Shown here: positions 1 to 10,877 of the stretch, piece by piece
How positions within the stretch are numbered: the first letter of the stretch is position 1
How the letters are laid out: the number at the start of each line of letters is the position of its first letter
Assembly (NCBI GenBank): GCA_007922195.1
Contig: ML682005.1
Location: 31,756,777 to 31,820,776, forward strand
Direction: 5' to 3'
From: Podocnemis expansa
Lineage: Eukaryota > Chordata > Testudines > Podocnemididae
Length of the DNA stretch: 64,000 bases
Translations under genes and position numbers: made by a program
The notes under the pieces: model-generated
Seen by the model: only the letters and a program-made list of their open reading frames with translations
Told to the model about the DNA's origin: nothing
Database searches by the model: none

Positions 1-28
1 CACTTTAAGACTAACAGATTTATTATTT

Positions 29-69
29 GCATGAGCTTTTGTGGGAGAAGATCCCACTTCCTCAGATGC
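29..69 (-). ncRNA. Hammerhead-ribozyme motif, Penelope type (damaged)
   Basis: Read on the minus strand: stem I GCAT, core CTGAGGA, stem II AGTGGGA/TCCCAC, then CAAA where GAAA is expected, then GCTC and ATGC closing stem I. The GAAA box is mutated, so activity is unlikely. Confidence 0.5.
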
Positions 70-195
70 TTCGAAGATGGGTGAACTTACAGAAAGGAAT
101 GAAACTAAATGCAAGGGGGTGTAAAACATAGGATCAGGTCATACACCCCCTTGCATTTAGTTTCATTCCTTTCTGTTAGTTCACCCATCTTCGAA

Positions 196-236
196 GCATC
201 TGAGGAAGTGGGATCTTCTCCCACGAAAGCTCATGC
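196..236 (+). ncRNA. Hammerhead-ribozyme motif, Penelope type (best preserved)
   Basis: All core elements are present in order: GCAT (stem I), CTGAGGA (fits CUGANGA), a six-base-pair stem II (GTGGGA/TCCCAC), GAAA, GCTC (a two-base GC in place of stem III plus the cleavage triplet CTC) and ATGC (closing stem I). Such minimal, loop-less stem III hammerheads are known from Penelope-like elements and are thought to work as dimers through the self-complementary GC. Activity here is inferred. Confidence 0.65.
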
Positions 237-472
237 AAATAATAAATCTGTTAGTCTTAAAGTGCCACACAACTCCTTGTTGTTTTTTCACTGGACTAGA
301 CTAACACGGCTATCCCTTTTATAATTGACTAGTATAGTGAGCCATTGAGAGATCCTGGGATGGAAAGTGCTGTAGAAATGCTGGGTGTTAATAAAGTAAC
401 ATAAGGTTCTATATAGTTCTCTGTGTTTATTCTGCATCTTGGGTGGAATGTGTGTGTTGTGTCTACCTAGCC

Positions 473-667
473 CACTGTTTCCCAACCACTGTGTCACAGC
501 ACACAGGTGTGTCACAAATTTTTTTGAAAAACTACTCAGAGCGCTCTGGATTGGCTCGTTGGCTCATGAAAATATATGGCTTCATTCGGAAACTACATGG
601 CAGTGTGCCTCAAATGAATTAAAGGTAGCAAGGAGTGTCATGGCAGAGAAAACGTTGGGAACCACTG
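473..667. mobile_element. hAT-type MITE
   Basis: About 195 bases bounded by CACTGTTTCCCAACC on the left and GGTTCCCAACG (reverse complement of the right end, beginning CAGT) on the right. This is the CAGTGGTTCYCAACC-type terminus common in vertebrate hAT MITEs. The eight flanking bases are ACCTAGCC and ACCTATGG, whose first five bases match, as expected of a decayed 8-base target-site duplication. No coding capacity. Confidence 0.6.
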
Positions 668-752
668 ACCTATGGGGCAGCAATGACTTGAAAGGGAAAC
701 AAGATGTTTCCTTACACATCAACCCTCCCCTCTCCCCCTGCCCCTGCGTGCC

Positions 753-1250
753 ATGAGCTTATCCTGGGCTTCTAATCTGCTCCCAGCCCGGGAGCCCCCA
801 ACCCAGCTCCGCTCCCCGCTTCTGCTGCCCGCCAGCCCCGACCCCCGCTGCTCCCCGCTTCTTCTGCTCCTCGCCAGCCATGACCCCCAGCGCTCCCTGC
901 TTCTGCTCCCTGCCAGCCCCAGCCCCGGCTCCTCTGCTCCCCCGCCAGCCCCGGCCCCAGCACCTCCGCTCCCTGCTTCTGCTCTCCACCAGCCCCAACC
1001 TTGGCTCCTCTCCTCCTGGCTTCTGTTGCCTGCTGCTCCCCGCCGCTCCCGGCTTCTGCTCCCTGCCAGCCCCGACCCTGGCTCCTCTCCTCCCGGCTTC
1101 TGCTGCCCGCTGCTCCTCGCCAGCCCCAGCCCTGGCTCCTCTGCTCCCCGCCAGCCCCGACCCCAGCTCTGCGCTGGGGTCACTGCTTGCTGCGCCATTG
1201 AGCGGAAAGCAGCTACGCCACCGCTCACTGGCGCAGCTTACAGGGAACAT
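753..1250. repeat. C-rich minisatellite-like tract in a larger repeat
   Basis: The plus strand is very C-rich and built from degenerate, roughly 30-45 base units around 'gccagccccgaccc' and 'cttctgctgccc'. The anchor GCCAGCCC recurs about eight times between 820 and 1160. The right flank (about 1185-1250: GCGCCA...GCGGAAAGCAGC...GGGAACATTGG) looks like the end of a dispersed repeat rather than unique sequence. Long reading frames occur on both strands simply because stops are rare in such sequence. Confidence 0.6.
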
Positions 1251-1270
1251 TGGTGCACACCTATTTGGAG

Positions 1271-4200
1271 TAGACATGAGCACACATCTTGGAGAACGAC
1301 TGTTACAGGACAAAAGGTATGTAACCGTCTTTCTCAGTTATGAGATAATGAGTGCTATATTTTGTGACTATGTGAATTAATCTTTTAACTCAACAACAGT
1401 GACTCACGATGTTAACTTTGGAAGACCTGTCTTCAAAACCTGAAGACTGCAAGATGACAGTCATTGCGCTGGTAAACATCACATGGGTAGCTCACTCCAG
1501 ATTAGAAAAGATGTCATCATAAGATGATATACTATATCACCCACATGAAATTCCTGTTCTTCTTTTACTGCTGCCTAAGTAACATTAGTTATATCATCAA
1601 TTTGCCTTCTTACCCTGCAGTTACAGAAGACATCTCTGAAAAATTGGTCCTGTCAGATCTGGACACATAGCTGCATAATTTCTATAGATCAGGACTCATC
1701 GCTGGTGCTGATGTATCAGAGACTTGGTCATTTCAGATGAAAAACCCAAAACCTACTTTTTGAAAATAATTGCTAGGAATAAATAAAGAAGATGTGATGA
1801 TACTTTGGCCTTGGAGCTGTGGGAATATGGAACATATTTTTCCATTGTATTGCCTGAAGAACAATTTCTGAATAGTAGGACAAAAGCAACTTTTTTTTAT
1901 ATACAGAGCTCTGTGTATAGGAATGGACTGCCTTAGTGCACAATGGATATTTTGCAGCTAGCTGAATCCACAGACCTTTTTAGCACTGCCCATGAACAAC
2001 CACAGACTCTGTTAGGCAGCAATGGTACTCAGGCAGGTTTAGTGTAAGTGACTCACAGTGTAACCACCCCATATGAACTATTGGTATACAAAAACATGTA
2101 TGCTTGTTACAGTGGACTAGTTTATTTAATGGCATGACTTTCCATTATCCCCAAGGCTGTACAAAAATCCCCTTTTGGGATCCCTTGTTTGTATACCCTG
2201 ATACAAAAAAATTCCAGCATCAGCTGTCATCCATACTTGGCTTCCAAGGTAAGCATAACATCATCTGTTATCCCATCTCCACCATGTTAAGGTCAGGATG
2301 GTTCTGTACAGCCTCTCATGATTCTGTTTGTGCACTAGTCTGTCATGGGGAGACCCTGCACTCCCTCCTTCAATGTATTTCTATTCAGGATGCACTTGCA
2401 CTGTCTTCCAGGATTATGTTTCTGTCGTCACTATGTGGCAGGTAACTTCTGCAATGCTAGTACTTTAACAATATTGTATTTCTTCCAGAAAAAGTGTTGG
2501 GGCCTTGGCCCAGGCCCTGCCCCTACCATATCAGTCCCTCCCCTTTTGCCTAGTCTGCCCCCGTCAGGCCTGATCTAGCCCTAGGTCACAGGTAAGGACC
2601 CAGATCTGGCTCCTGCTGCCACTGGTCAGCAGCCCAGCCCAGGGTGCCCAGCTGGACTTGAGGCTAGCACCAGATCCCACTGCCACCAGCAGCCTGGTTC
2701 TGGGTTCACTGCTGGGTTCAGGACTTATGCTGGATCCTGTGCCTGGCAGTGCAACCCCAGGTCCCATGCCAGATTAAGGGCAATGGCACTGGGACTTGGG
2801 CCTCATGCCCCATGTGCCCTGCACCAGCGCTGCCACTGATTTCTACTACTGCTTCTTAAAAAAATGACTATGCATTAACAATGCCGTGGTTTTGCCAAGT
2901 CAGCGAATTTGTAAGCAGGCAAGCAGTTGCTCTTTCTAAAGGCAGACTTTGGTTCATGCCTCTGATGTTGCATCGAGGCCTATTATACTAGGCCTCAGGC
3001 TCTCACTTTTTACTACATCAATGTTCAGAAGTTCCTTTCTGGTAAGTCAAGAGATTTCTTCAGTCATCAAAAGATCAGGTTGTCCTTTGCCTGGCATGTA
3101 TGCACCTTACATTAGCCTGATCTACATTGCTCAGAAAATTCAGTAGCAATCAACAGGAGTTATGTATGCAAGCTAAGCACAAGTAGCTTGTGTTAACTCC
3201 CATTGACTTTGTAACTTCCCTTAAATTTCTTCACTGTAGTGCACTGACAGAAAATGAGTTCCCCACTAATGCAGCACTACTCCACCTGAGGGACTGGTTT
3301 TCTTAAATTGCCTTCTGGTTCAAGTGAACATGTCTTTACTGATCACTCAGTGAATCTGGAAAAAATAGATGGGACAGCAGCTAATTTGCCATCATCATTG
3401 TAGACATACCCACTAGCTATATGAAATTATATGAAAATGTGCTAGCATGTTATGTGGGTGACAAGCTGTAATGTCTTTTGGTTACATGTGTCATGGATAC
3501 TGGCAAGAACACATTAGATACCCCTTGGTCCTCTGAGAATATCCATCAGATTACATGTCTGGCTGCCTTCACCTTCCTCAAGAATAAAATAATATGGTCC
3601 AACCTAGCGTGTGCCAGACTGTCGATTATTTCCTCCTAATAAGATTTCCCGAGGACCTTTGATGTTTTCTTACAATATTACCTTATCTTTGTCATTGTTT
3701 TTGTTTCCTGTTGGTTTCCCTTTTGCAGCCTCCTTTGATTTAACCTTATGCATTCAGGCATGTTGATATGCAGATAAACTAAGGTGCATATGATAAAAAA
3801 GTGCACATAATTCCTTATTCTTCACAACATGCTTAGATAAAATTTATAATACCTCATAACAAGCAAGTCAAACAATTTCTGTTGAGATAATGGGCCTCTG
3901 AATTTCAAAAAATTAGCTTTCTTTATGTTTCATTGCTTTTGACAGCTACAGAGGACTGAATAGTGATTTGGGAATCTATACAATTTATGAATTCTGTGTG
4001 AGAACAAGAAATCTCTGTACATATTTTCTTTTACCATGCTGAAAACTCTATTTTGAATGTGAGAACTAGTTGCTTTCTCTGTGGTTCTTCACCTCCATGT
4101 TGGGCTGAAATTCAAAGATATAGTGATACAGGGCTGGCAACAGTGGCTCATCAAATCAGGATCATTTTCTAGTGAAATACAAACACCTTAGACAGTAGAT

Positions 4201-4500
4201 TAGCTCCCCCCCAACAAAAAAAAGGGGGGGGCTCCAGGAGAGAGTTTCTCTAGCAATGAAATGACCTGTTGTGAATCAACAGTTCACCTGAGATACTGTC
4301 TGGAAGTTTATAAAGGACAGGAGCTGATTTCTGTGCTCTTTAGCCATTTTAACCAGCTCAAGATAAGAGAAGATGTTACTAGAACTCTTTTAAGGCAGGG
4401 GGAACTCATCTTGCCTAAATTCAGATGGTGCCCAAAAGCTCCCAAAGGAAGAGTGAGTCAGAATAAGGAGAACCATGTAGGGTGTATAATTTTTATATAC
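1271..4500. other. No recognisable gene
   Basis: AT-rich, single-copy-looking sequence. About 2500-2790 is GC-rich, with 'ctgctgccactggtcagcagcccag'-like phrases resembling the minisatellite at 13.85 kb. A small palindrome with C7 and G8 arms and an A-rich loop lies at 4204-4233. Short frames here lack any recognisable domain. Confidence 0.4.
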
Positions 4501-4576
4501 AGCTTGTGAACAATCAAAGCCAGCAGGCAGCCTGAGAGTAAAAGAAAGGAAATAAGTGAGCACCAGAATGCTGAAG

Positions 4577-5070
4577 GCTTTGTTCCCCAGGTGCTAATCA
4601 GGGTTATAGCAGGTTGATTAGAGGCACCTGAAATCAATTAAGAAGTAGCCAGGTGCTTGATACAAGCTTCCCTGCTCCAACCAGAAGGTGCATGTGGGTG
4701 TGGGGCTGCTACTGCTATGCAGAGGTAAAGGAGTAGAGCAGTTTGTGGAAGGTAACTGAGTTTGAGAAGAGAAAGAAAGCTGGAGCCTGAGAGCTGAGAA
4801 AAGAAACTTGGCTGATGGGGAGAGTAGGCATAAGGAACTGTAAGGGCAGAGGGAAAAGAAGTATAGTCTGCTGGGACATTGTCAGCAGCACATAGCTGCA
4901 CTTCATAGGGCCTCTGGGCTGGGACCTGGAGTAGAGGTGGGTCTGGGTCCCAAACACTCTCACCCCTCTCTGGAATTTCACCGGTGCAAGTGCTCCATAG
5001 GGGCAGGATTTTGGTGTTTGGGGCTGCCCTGACCCACTTTCACTAAAGAAAAGCATGGGACCCACCAAAG
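4577..5070 (+). repeat. LTR-like repeat block, copy 1
   Basis: This block shares phrases with the one at 19.66-20.45 kb. 'Gggctgggacctggagtagaggtgggtctgggtccc'-like sequence at about 4915-4950 matches 'gggctgggccctggagaagtaggtgggcctaggtccc' near 20125-20165. An upstream part with 'caattaag...ccaggtgcttgatacaagc' resembles promoter-bearing LTRs common in turtle genomes. No terminal duplication or internal coding region was found, so the class is uncertain. Confidence 0.35.
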
Positions 5071-5266
5071 GAGAACTGGCAGTTTGCTGCAAGCTGTGCT
5101 TTTCTTGCATGATTAAGTTAAGAGCAATAATAGTTTAGACTTCTGTGTTATAGGCTGCATTGGTTTACCATGCCTACTTTAAAGGGGTAAACCAGAAGGC
5201 TCATCTCTCAGAGTTGAGTTTTGGGAGAAAGGTATGTTTAAGTTACAGCAGAGTCTGAGGAATCAT

Positions 5267-5373
5267 CAGTGGTTCCAATGAGTGAACAAGGGATCATGTG
5301 GTCCACAGGTTGATAACCACTGGTCTAATCAGTAGACAGCTATGGGTCATGTGACATCCTCAGGGCCACACAG

Positions 5374-5442
<69 letters not shown>

Positions 5443-5512
5443 TGGATGAGACTCAAATAACACAGAGAGCTACATATGTGTTTCACAATGGCAAATAGGT
5501 TTAGAACCACTG
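5267..5512. mobile_element. hAT-like MITE remnants flanking a microsatellite
   Basis: CAGTGGTTCCAA at 5267 and TTGATAACCACTG at 5310-5322 are the inverted ends of a short hAT-like remnant ending in the familiar 'ggtccacaggttga.aaccactg'. A second terminus, TTTAGAACCACTG, ends at 5512. Between them lies the (TG)n(TA)n run. This could be one element with an internal expansion or two neighbours. Confidence 0.45.
5377..5440. repeat. Microsatellite (TG)n followed by (TA)n
   Basis: About 33 bases of TG/GT followed directly by about 28 bases of TA. Likely length-polymorphic. Confidence 0.9.
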
Positions 5513-5559
5513 ATATAGGCTAAGCTTGCCATACGCTATGCTAAACAAAGAGCTTGAAT

Positions 5560-5720
5560 CCTGAGACTGTTCCTAGAGACCCCAGGACTTGGGCACTGGC
5601 TTGGGATGTGAAGGATCCAGGTTCAAGTTTCTGCTCCAAATCAGGAAGATCCAGGACTTGAACCTGGTTTCTAACAGGCCAGTAGCCTAACCATCAGGCT
5701 GTAGGCTAAGGAAGTCTCTT
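5560..5720. repeat. Old tRNA-like SINE remnants, inverted
   Basis: A B-box-like CCAGGTTCAAGTTTC at about 5610 faces CCAGGACTTGAACCTGG near 5650, followed by 'agtagcctaaccatcaggct', which is typical of tRNA-derived repeats. It is too degraded to name, and no functional tRNA fold is visible. Confidence 0.35.
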
Positions 5721-5867
5721 TCTCCATTTTGTGAAATCTTTCAGAAGGTCACATTTCCAATCTACATCAGAAAGAAAACAAATTTCAGAACAGTACAATG
5801 TTTTATGAAACAGAATTGTTGTTTTCTGGTTGACAGATTCTCTTCTCTTTTAGGAAATTTGCTATGC

Positions 5868-5965
5868 TGAGCCTCTGTTTCCACTCTGGAAAATAGTTAA
5901 TTCTACTTCATGATGTTCTTGTGAGGATAAATTAATTTTTGTGAGATATTCAGAAACTACTGTGC
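5868..5965 (+). repeat. MIR-like SINE remnant
   Basis: Matches the order of the MIR 3' half: 'gcctctgtttcc.ctctggaaaat' then 'cttgtgaggataaattaa' then 'gatattcagaaact'. Highly diverged. Confidence 0.5.
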
Positions 5966-6963
5966 TGAGTACCATAGAATAGCATATGAACTTGTTATCC
6001 CTCAAGTTGGAACAGTAGAAGGCACCTGCAACTCCCATATGATGGCTACACAACTCCAAAAGTGGAGCTAGGACATAGTGGAGCTACACTGACATAGTGT
6101 GCCTCACCAGCAGCCTTCATCATTAGGATTCATATTCTGTCCTAACCTCAGTTTAAATTGCCCTATATTAATCACTCTGCCATTAACGCAAGAGCCCCCA
6201 TCTCCCATAGGAGTTAATCATGCATGGGGCTTAGCTATCCCTCTACTAGTGGATTGACTCAACTGGCGCTCCATGCAATGTTCAACAATTAACTTAAACA
6301 GTTTGATGACATGTATGTTGCTTTTCTGCATTGTCATATTTCGGGGACATTTTGTGTGGTTACTTCAAACATTTCATTTTTAAAGTATTTTTCTGTATCA
6401 GGGAAGCACATATGGCAAAGACAAACTGACTGCATGTCAAAATCAGTCTTAGCAAAGAAAGACTAGCATCTCATCTTCATGTTAAAGCCTGTGTGCCATA
6501 TCTTGAAAATACTTCCTACCACATGGACCGTTTACTACAGGGAGTACCACTGGTAGCAATATGACTCCTCTCAGGACAAAACACTTTCCTTAAAAGAAGT
6601 ATTTGCAGGTTTGATCATGATGGTAGGCTAATCAGGTAAAAGTACGCAACAGATCAGCACAGGTATAGTAGTAATAAGCAGTGCCTAGAAAAGAAAACAT
6701 TTGTTTGACCATTAGGTTCCAAACAGACTGGTTTTAAAACTATTCCTAGCATATTGGCATTGTTCAGCTTATTCCTAGTTCTATGTTCATTTATAAAGCA
6801 GTAATTATTACTAAAAACACTTGCTTCAGAAAGTCTAAATATTTGGTCTCAGGGATTGCACTTGATCATATATGATTGACATACCCAGTATATGTACCAC
6901 CTTGGGTAGGCAAAGGATGTGGGGAGAAAAAAGGTAATACATTGAAAGGATTCTGATATTAAA

Positions 6964-7395
6964 GGCTATGTCTACACTGACAAAGTTAATTCAAAATAGT
7001 TGTTTCTTTTTAACTACTTCAATTTAAAATTGAAGTAATTTTGAATTAGAGAGTCTTTGCTAGACTCTTAATGTGAAATAAAGTAGGCTTTATTAATTAA
7101 AATTAGTGTCTTCACTGGACTCTCTAATTTGAACTAGGGGAAGGTTGGCAAGTGAATAGGGAAATTAGTTCAAATTAAGCCTACTCCATGGCTAGAAGTG
7201 GCTTAATTTGAACTAATAACTGCAAAGTAACCGTTACTTCAAAGTAAAAGAAGGTTTTATTATATTGAATTAGTGCTTCCTTAATTTGAAATAAGGAAAG
7301 GCTTAATTTGATATTAGAAAATGCCTCTGTGGACAGGGATTGTTATTTTGAATTAAGCCTCCTTAATTCAAAATAACTAAAATGTAGATGCACCC
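6964..7395. mobile_element. Harbinger-type MITE with TTAATTCAAA arrays
   Basis: A 432-base non-coding element. Left end GGCTATGTCTACACT; right end, reverse complemented, GGGTGCATCTACATT. The flanking triplet is AAA on both sides. The interior is full of forms of TTAATTCRAATTAA and AGTTCAAATTA in both orientations, decayed from palindromes that probably had a TCGA centre. The left terminus nearly equals that of the Harbinger copy at 26478 (GGCTATGTCCACGC), so a related transposase could have moved it. Confidence 0.65.
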
Positions 7396-9160
7396 AAAGG
7401 TATTAATATGGAGGGACACTCGCATATTATAACAAGTCCTAAAATGGACCATCTTCCAAATAGTTGTTCCAAAGTAGGTTAAGTACAGAATGTTGTATAA
7501 TTGAAAATGATCATTATATTGTTATTACCGCTGTTGCATAGTGTAAGGCTGCCCACATCTTGGTGTTCAGTAGCTTGCCCTATTAGTTACACTGCTCTGT
7601 AACTGGCAAAGGATTTGTAGGGAGCAGAACCCCAGTTCCTAGGTCTCAGTGGCTGGTAGGCATGAGGGAATCTATTCCTTTTCCTGGCTATTCCAGGTGG
7701 TAGGCCTTCCATTCCCTCAGGGAAGGTCCCCTCTTTGGAGCATCTATGCTAGACACAAGACCAGCTGCTGCTTCTGCTGAACTACTGGAACTGTGGGTCA
7801 CCCATCTGTCTCACTCCAGCTGTTCCCCAGATAAGCCATTCCTTGCTCTTTAAAAAATAACACTTGCCCACCAGTTTTGAGGATTGTCTGCCCTATTTCT
7901 TGCAGTCTACCCTGAGTATGACATTCTGTGTGGCTCATCCCAGGTACCCAGTCACAAGGTGACTTCTAATTTTAATGCCATTATACTGTGGCATAACCAT
8001 AGAGCATGTACAAACCACAAATGGTTTGCTGTGTTTTCTAGTAGAGTGCTCCATTTCTAGCAAGCCTAAAGTAGATAGCTGAACAAAAAGGCACAGCTAT
8101 TTGAATGGTCACATTCCATCAGAATTTTACAGGGACTCTAATGTCTAAAACTCTTACATAGTTTAACTAGTTTTGCTCATTGCTTTTTAGGGTATTTTCT
8201 CTTTAACCTTCATGTTACTATATTTAACACTTATATTAAACCTGGATATAGACCTTCTTCTCCCCTTTAACTTCCCTGTATCTGTAAAGGTTCAAAATCC
8301 CAAAAGTAAAAACAAACCACCACATTCAAATAAACTAATGTGATTTTTCCTTTACCTTTGTCCTCTTTAATTTTTGCACAGTGAATAATTAAGAAATTAC
8401 TAAAACAGATAAAACTGTGCTGTTCCCATATTCTGCTCGGATTAAAATTTTATGAAGCTTTTGTGGCCCATTTCAGCTCTGACCTCCAGTAGCAGCAGCA
8501 GAGGACAACTTGTGATTTCTTTGGCTTAATTGGTGCCTTAAGGAGAAGGCATAAAATCCCACTAGTACCACTGGTGAAATTACAAACTAGAAATATATTT
8601 GCAGTCCATTACTACATTCTGTAGTAATTTGTCAATAAAATAAGTTAACTAATTCTACTGAAGAATATTCATTAATCCTATTAGTCATGCCAGGGCCGTG
8701 CAGGTATTGTTTATAGAATATCAGCCAATTTCTGCTTTCTGACACATGCAACCTGCTTCCATTGGTTTCAGTGGGAGTTGTGTACCCATGCACGTGAGAA
8801 TAGTCTGTCTTGACACAACAGTCACTAAAGGTGCATCTACTACACGAAAATGAATATTTTTTTCAATAAAAGTGCATTTACCTGATGAATGGAGTTTATT
8901 GAAGGCACAGGGAGGTAAGGCCTTCCCTGATTTGCTGTGGCGGCCTCACCTCTTTCCCTGCTACCGGCCCTCTGTGCTTGGAAGACAAAAGCTTTTATGC
9001 TCTGTGTAACCTGGTTCCCTCAGCCACCTGGGAATCTACCTGCATGGAGCATATAAAGCTCAGTATGCCATGCCCTGAGGTAGTGGGAGACTGACATCAG
9101 CCTTCTTAGGAAAACAGAAGAGTTTTCTCCAGTCTTGTATCAAGTTCACTGCCTGACTGA
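7396..9160. other. No recognisable gene
   Basis: AT-rich non-coding sequence. 'GGTGCATCTACTACACG' at about 8831 resembles the MITE terminus at 7395, and the C-rich stretch after it (about 8930-9085, with TATAAAG near 9051) may be a decayed relative, but I cannot set boundaries. Confidence 0.3.
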
Positions 9161-9162
9161 GA

Positions 9163-9279
9163 AACAAAAAAGGATTCTTGTGGCACTTGAAGGACTAACG
9201 GATTTTATTTTTGTTAGTCTTGAAAAGTGCCACAACACTCCTCTTTTGTTTTGCTGAACTATACTAACACATTCAAAAC
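9163..9279. mobile_element. Inverted pair of Penelope-like tails, short
   Basis: 9163-9212 carries the tail in minus orientation (aaggattcttgtggcactt...gactaac) and 9213-9279 carries it in plus orientation (gttagtctt...agtgccac...gttttgctgaactatactaaca). Both arms stop before the hammerhead motif. Confidence 0.65.
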
Positions 9280-10700
9280 CAAGGATAGTACTTCACTGTT
9301 TCAGAGGAACAGTGTCTTACTTTATTGTTTTGAGGTCAACAGACAAGTGGTCTAGAGTGTTAAGTGTTTCCACAATCGAACTTTCATTCATATGCACTCC
9401 TCCTGGATCAAAGGTAACTGGGATTTTATGGGACACTCCCTACCACTAATGCTGTCTGCACCCCTGCCTCCTCCTGCCAAACTTCCTATGTTTCTCCCAA
9501 GTTTCCTGAGGGGGAAATCTATTTAATGTACCCTCCCAACATGTGGCTTGGTCATCACCCCAATCATCCAGGGAAGGAAGAACAGGCTAGTGAGTGAGTC
9601 ATCCTATAGCAGTCCCAGTCCTATGCTGACCCAGTTCCTGCCTTTTGAAGTGGTTCATAGGCAGTTGCTTCTTATGCTGGGAGTGGAGTGAGGAGCATAA
9701 ATAGGAGTGGGGAAAGGAGAGGAGAGGAAGGAGTCAGCCAGAGACCCATGCAGCAGCAGTGGTGAAGGATTGGGGAAGAGGCCTGGGGGGGGGACCTGGG
9801 GAATAGAGAGGGGCAGGGAACTTGCCTTCCCCAAAGGTAAGATTCAAATTCCACTGTTTGCTAGCAATTGTACAGCTGTAGAAAGAGCTCAGGATTTCAT
9901 GACATGGTGCTGAAAGCAACTGATCTCTGTATTCACCATTGATAGCATTGGGGAAGATGCTCCATTACTGAAAAAGGAGTACTAAAATTTGCAGTGTAAA
10001 TAAAACCAAGAAGCTAGAGGGATTTAAGGAGATTGTACTATATTATTAAATTTAATGCATTGAAACAAGGATACTAGAAAACATGATGCTAGCTTGAAAA
10101 GTTATTTCCTAAACTGAATAATTTTCCTTGTTCATGGGCATAATTTCAGCAACAAAATGATTGGTAGGTATTTCAAGCACCTCTGGTGGTGGTGGTGGTG
10201 TAAGATCTCATTCTAATCCAGTTTAAACAAGGGTAATTAATGGCTTTGATTCAGTGACTACAACATCCTATATGCTGATTTCAAACAAAAAGTGACAACC
10301 TATTTTCACACACTCCATCTATAAACTTATTTCCTGGTTACATCAGGTAACAGCTAGAGTCAGTACACACAGTCCATACTCATAGACATAGTTCCTACTC
10401 CAGACAACATAATGGGATTTAAGGGCTCCATAGGTCTTGTAGGGCCCCAGGAACACAGCCATGAATTACACTCACTGTACATGAAGTTGGTGGTTTATAA
10501 AGCTTCCCAAGAGGAAGGCAGCTTTCTCATCTGTATTGTAAAGTTAAAAGGATTCAGATTTCTTTCCACCCTCTTCCATAACAGTATAAAAGCAGTTTAG
10601 CTTGATACTTCTGAAAGTCTATTTTAAAGCCCAGAGTTGGTTTGTATAGAGGCTGAACTCCTTGAATAAATATGCTCCATCATATTCTCTTACAGCTTAT
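9280..10700. other. No recognisable gene
   Basis: Non-coding. A purine-rich stretch lies at 9690-9830 and a (TGG)n run at 10183-10201. Short frames around 9670-9920 on both strands reflect this composition. Confidence 0.4.
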
Positions 10701-10710
10701 TTAAAAAGCT

Positions 10711-10877
10711 AAAAGGGGTAGCCATGTTAACCTAGCTTAGCAAACCGAACAAGGAGTCCTGTGGCACTTAAAGACTAACAAATTTATTTATTGCATGAGC
10801 TTTTGTGGGGGAAAATCCCACTTTCTCCGATGCTCAGAAGCATCTTTAAGTGCCACAGGACTCCTTGTTAGTTTTAA
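10711..10877. mobile_element. Inverted pair of Penelope-like tails
   Basis: The minus-oriented tail begins at AAAAGGGGTAGCCATGTTA (10711) and runs through the hammerhead region to about 10833. A plus-oriented terminal piece (cagaagcatctttaagtgccacaggactccttgtt) follows immediately to about 10877. Confidence 0.7.
10793..10833 (-). ncRNA. Hammerhead-ribozyme motif remnant
   Basis: Stem II and the GCTCATGC end are kept, but the CTGANGA box reads TCGGAGA and GAAA reads CAAA. Inactive by inspection. Confidence 0.35.

Larger units (their letters stand above)
1..321. mobile_element. Head-to-head inverted pair of Penelope-like element 3' ends
   Basis: Two truncated copies of one Penelope-like 3' end face each other. 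Bases 1-123 (minus orientation) and 142-264 (plus orientation) are near-perfect inverted repeats around an 18-base spacer; I see only a few mismatches, such as the C/T difference in GCTTTYGTGGG. The plus copy continues through the usual terminal segment (gtgccac...ctccttgtt...actagactaacacggctatccc) to about 321. The same 3' sequence follows the GIY-YIG reading frame at 57153-58836, which is why I assign it to a Penelope-like element. Each arm holds a hammerhead-ribozyme motif. The left arm is probably cut by the window edge. Confidence 0.75.

Noticed and set aside
719..1343. Overlapping long frames on both strands in the C-rich tract
   Set aside because: Repeat translation of a minisatellite; no start context, domain or splice support.
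5605..5670. Possible tRNA gene from a B-box-like sequence
   Set aside because: No A box at the right distance and no cloverleaf; it is better read as SINE debris.
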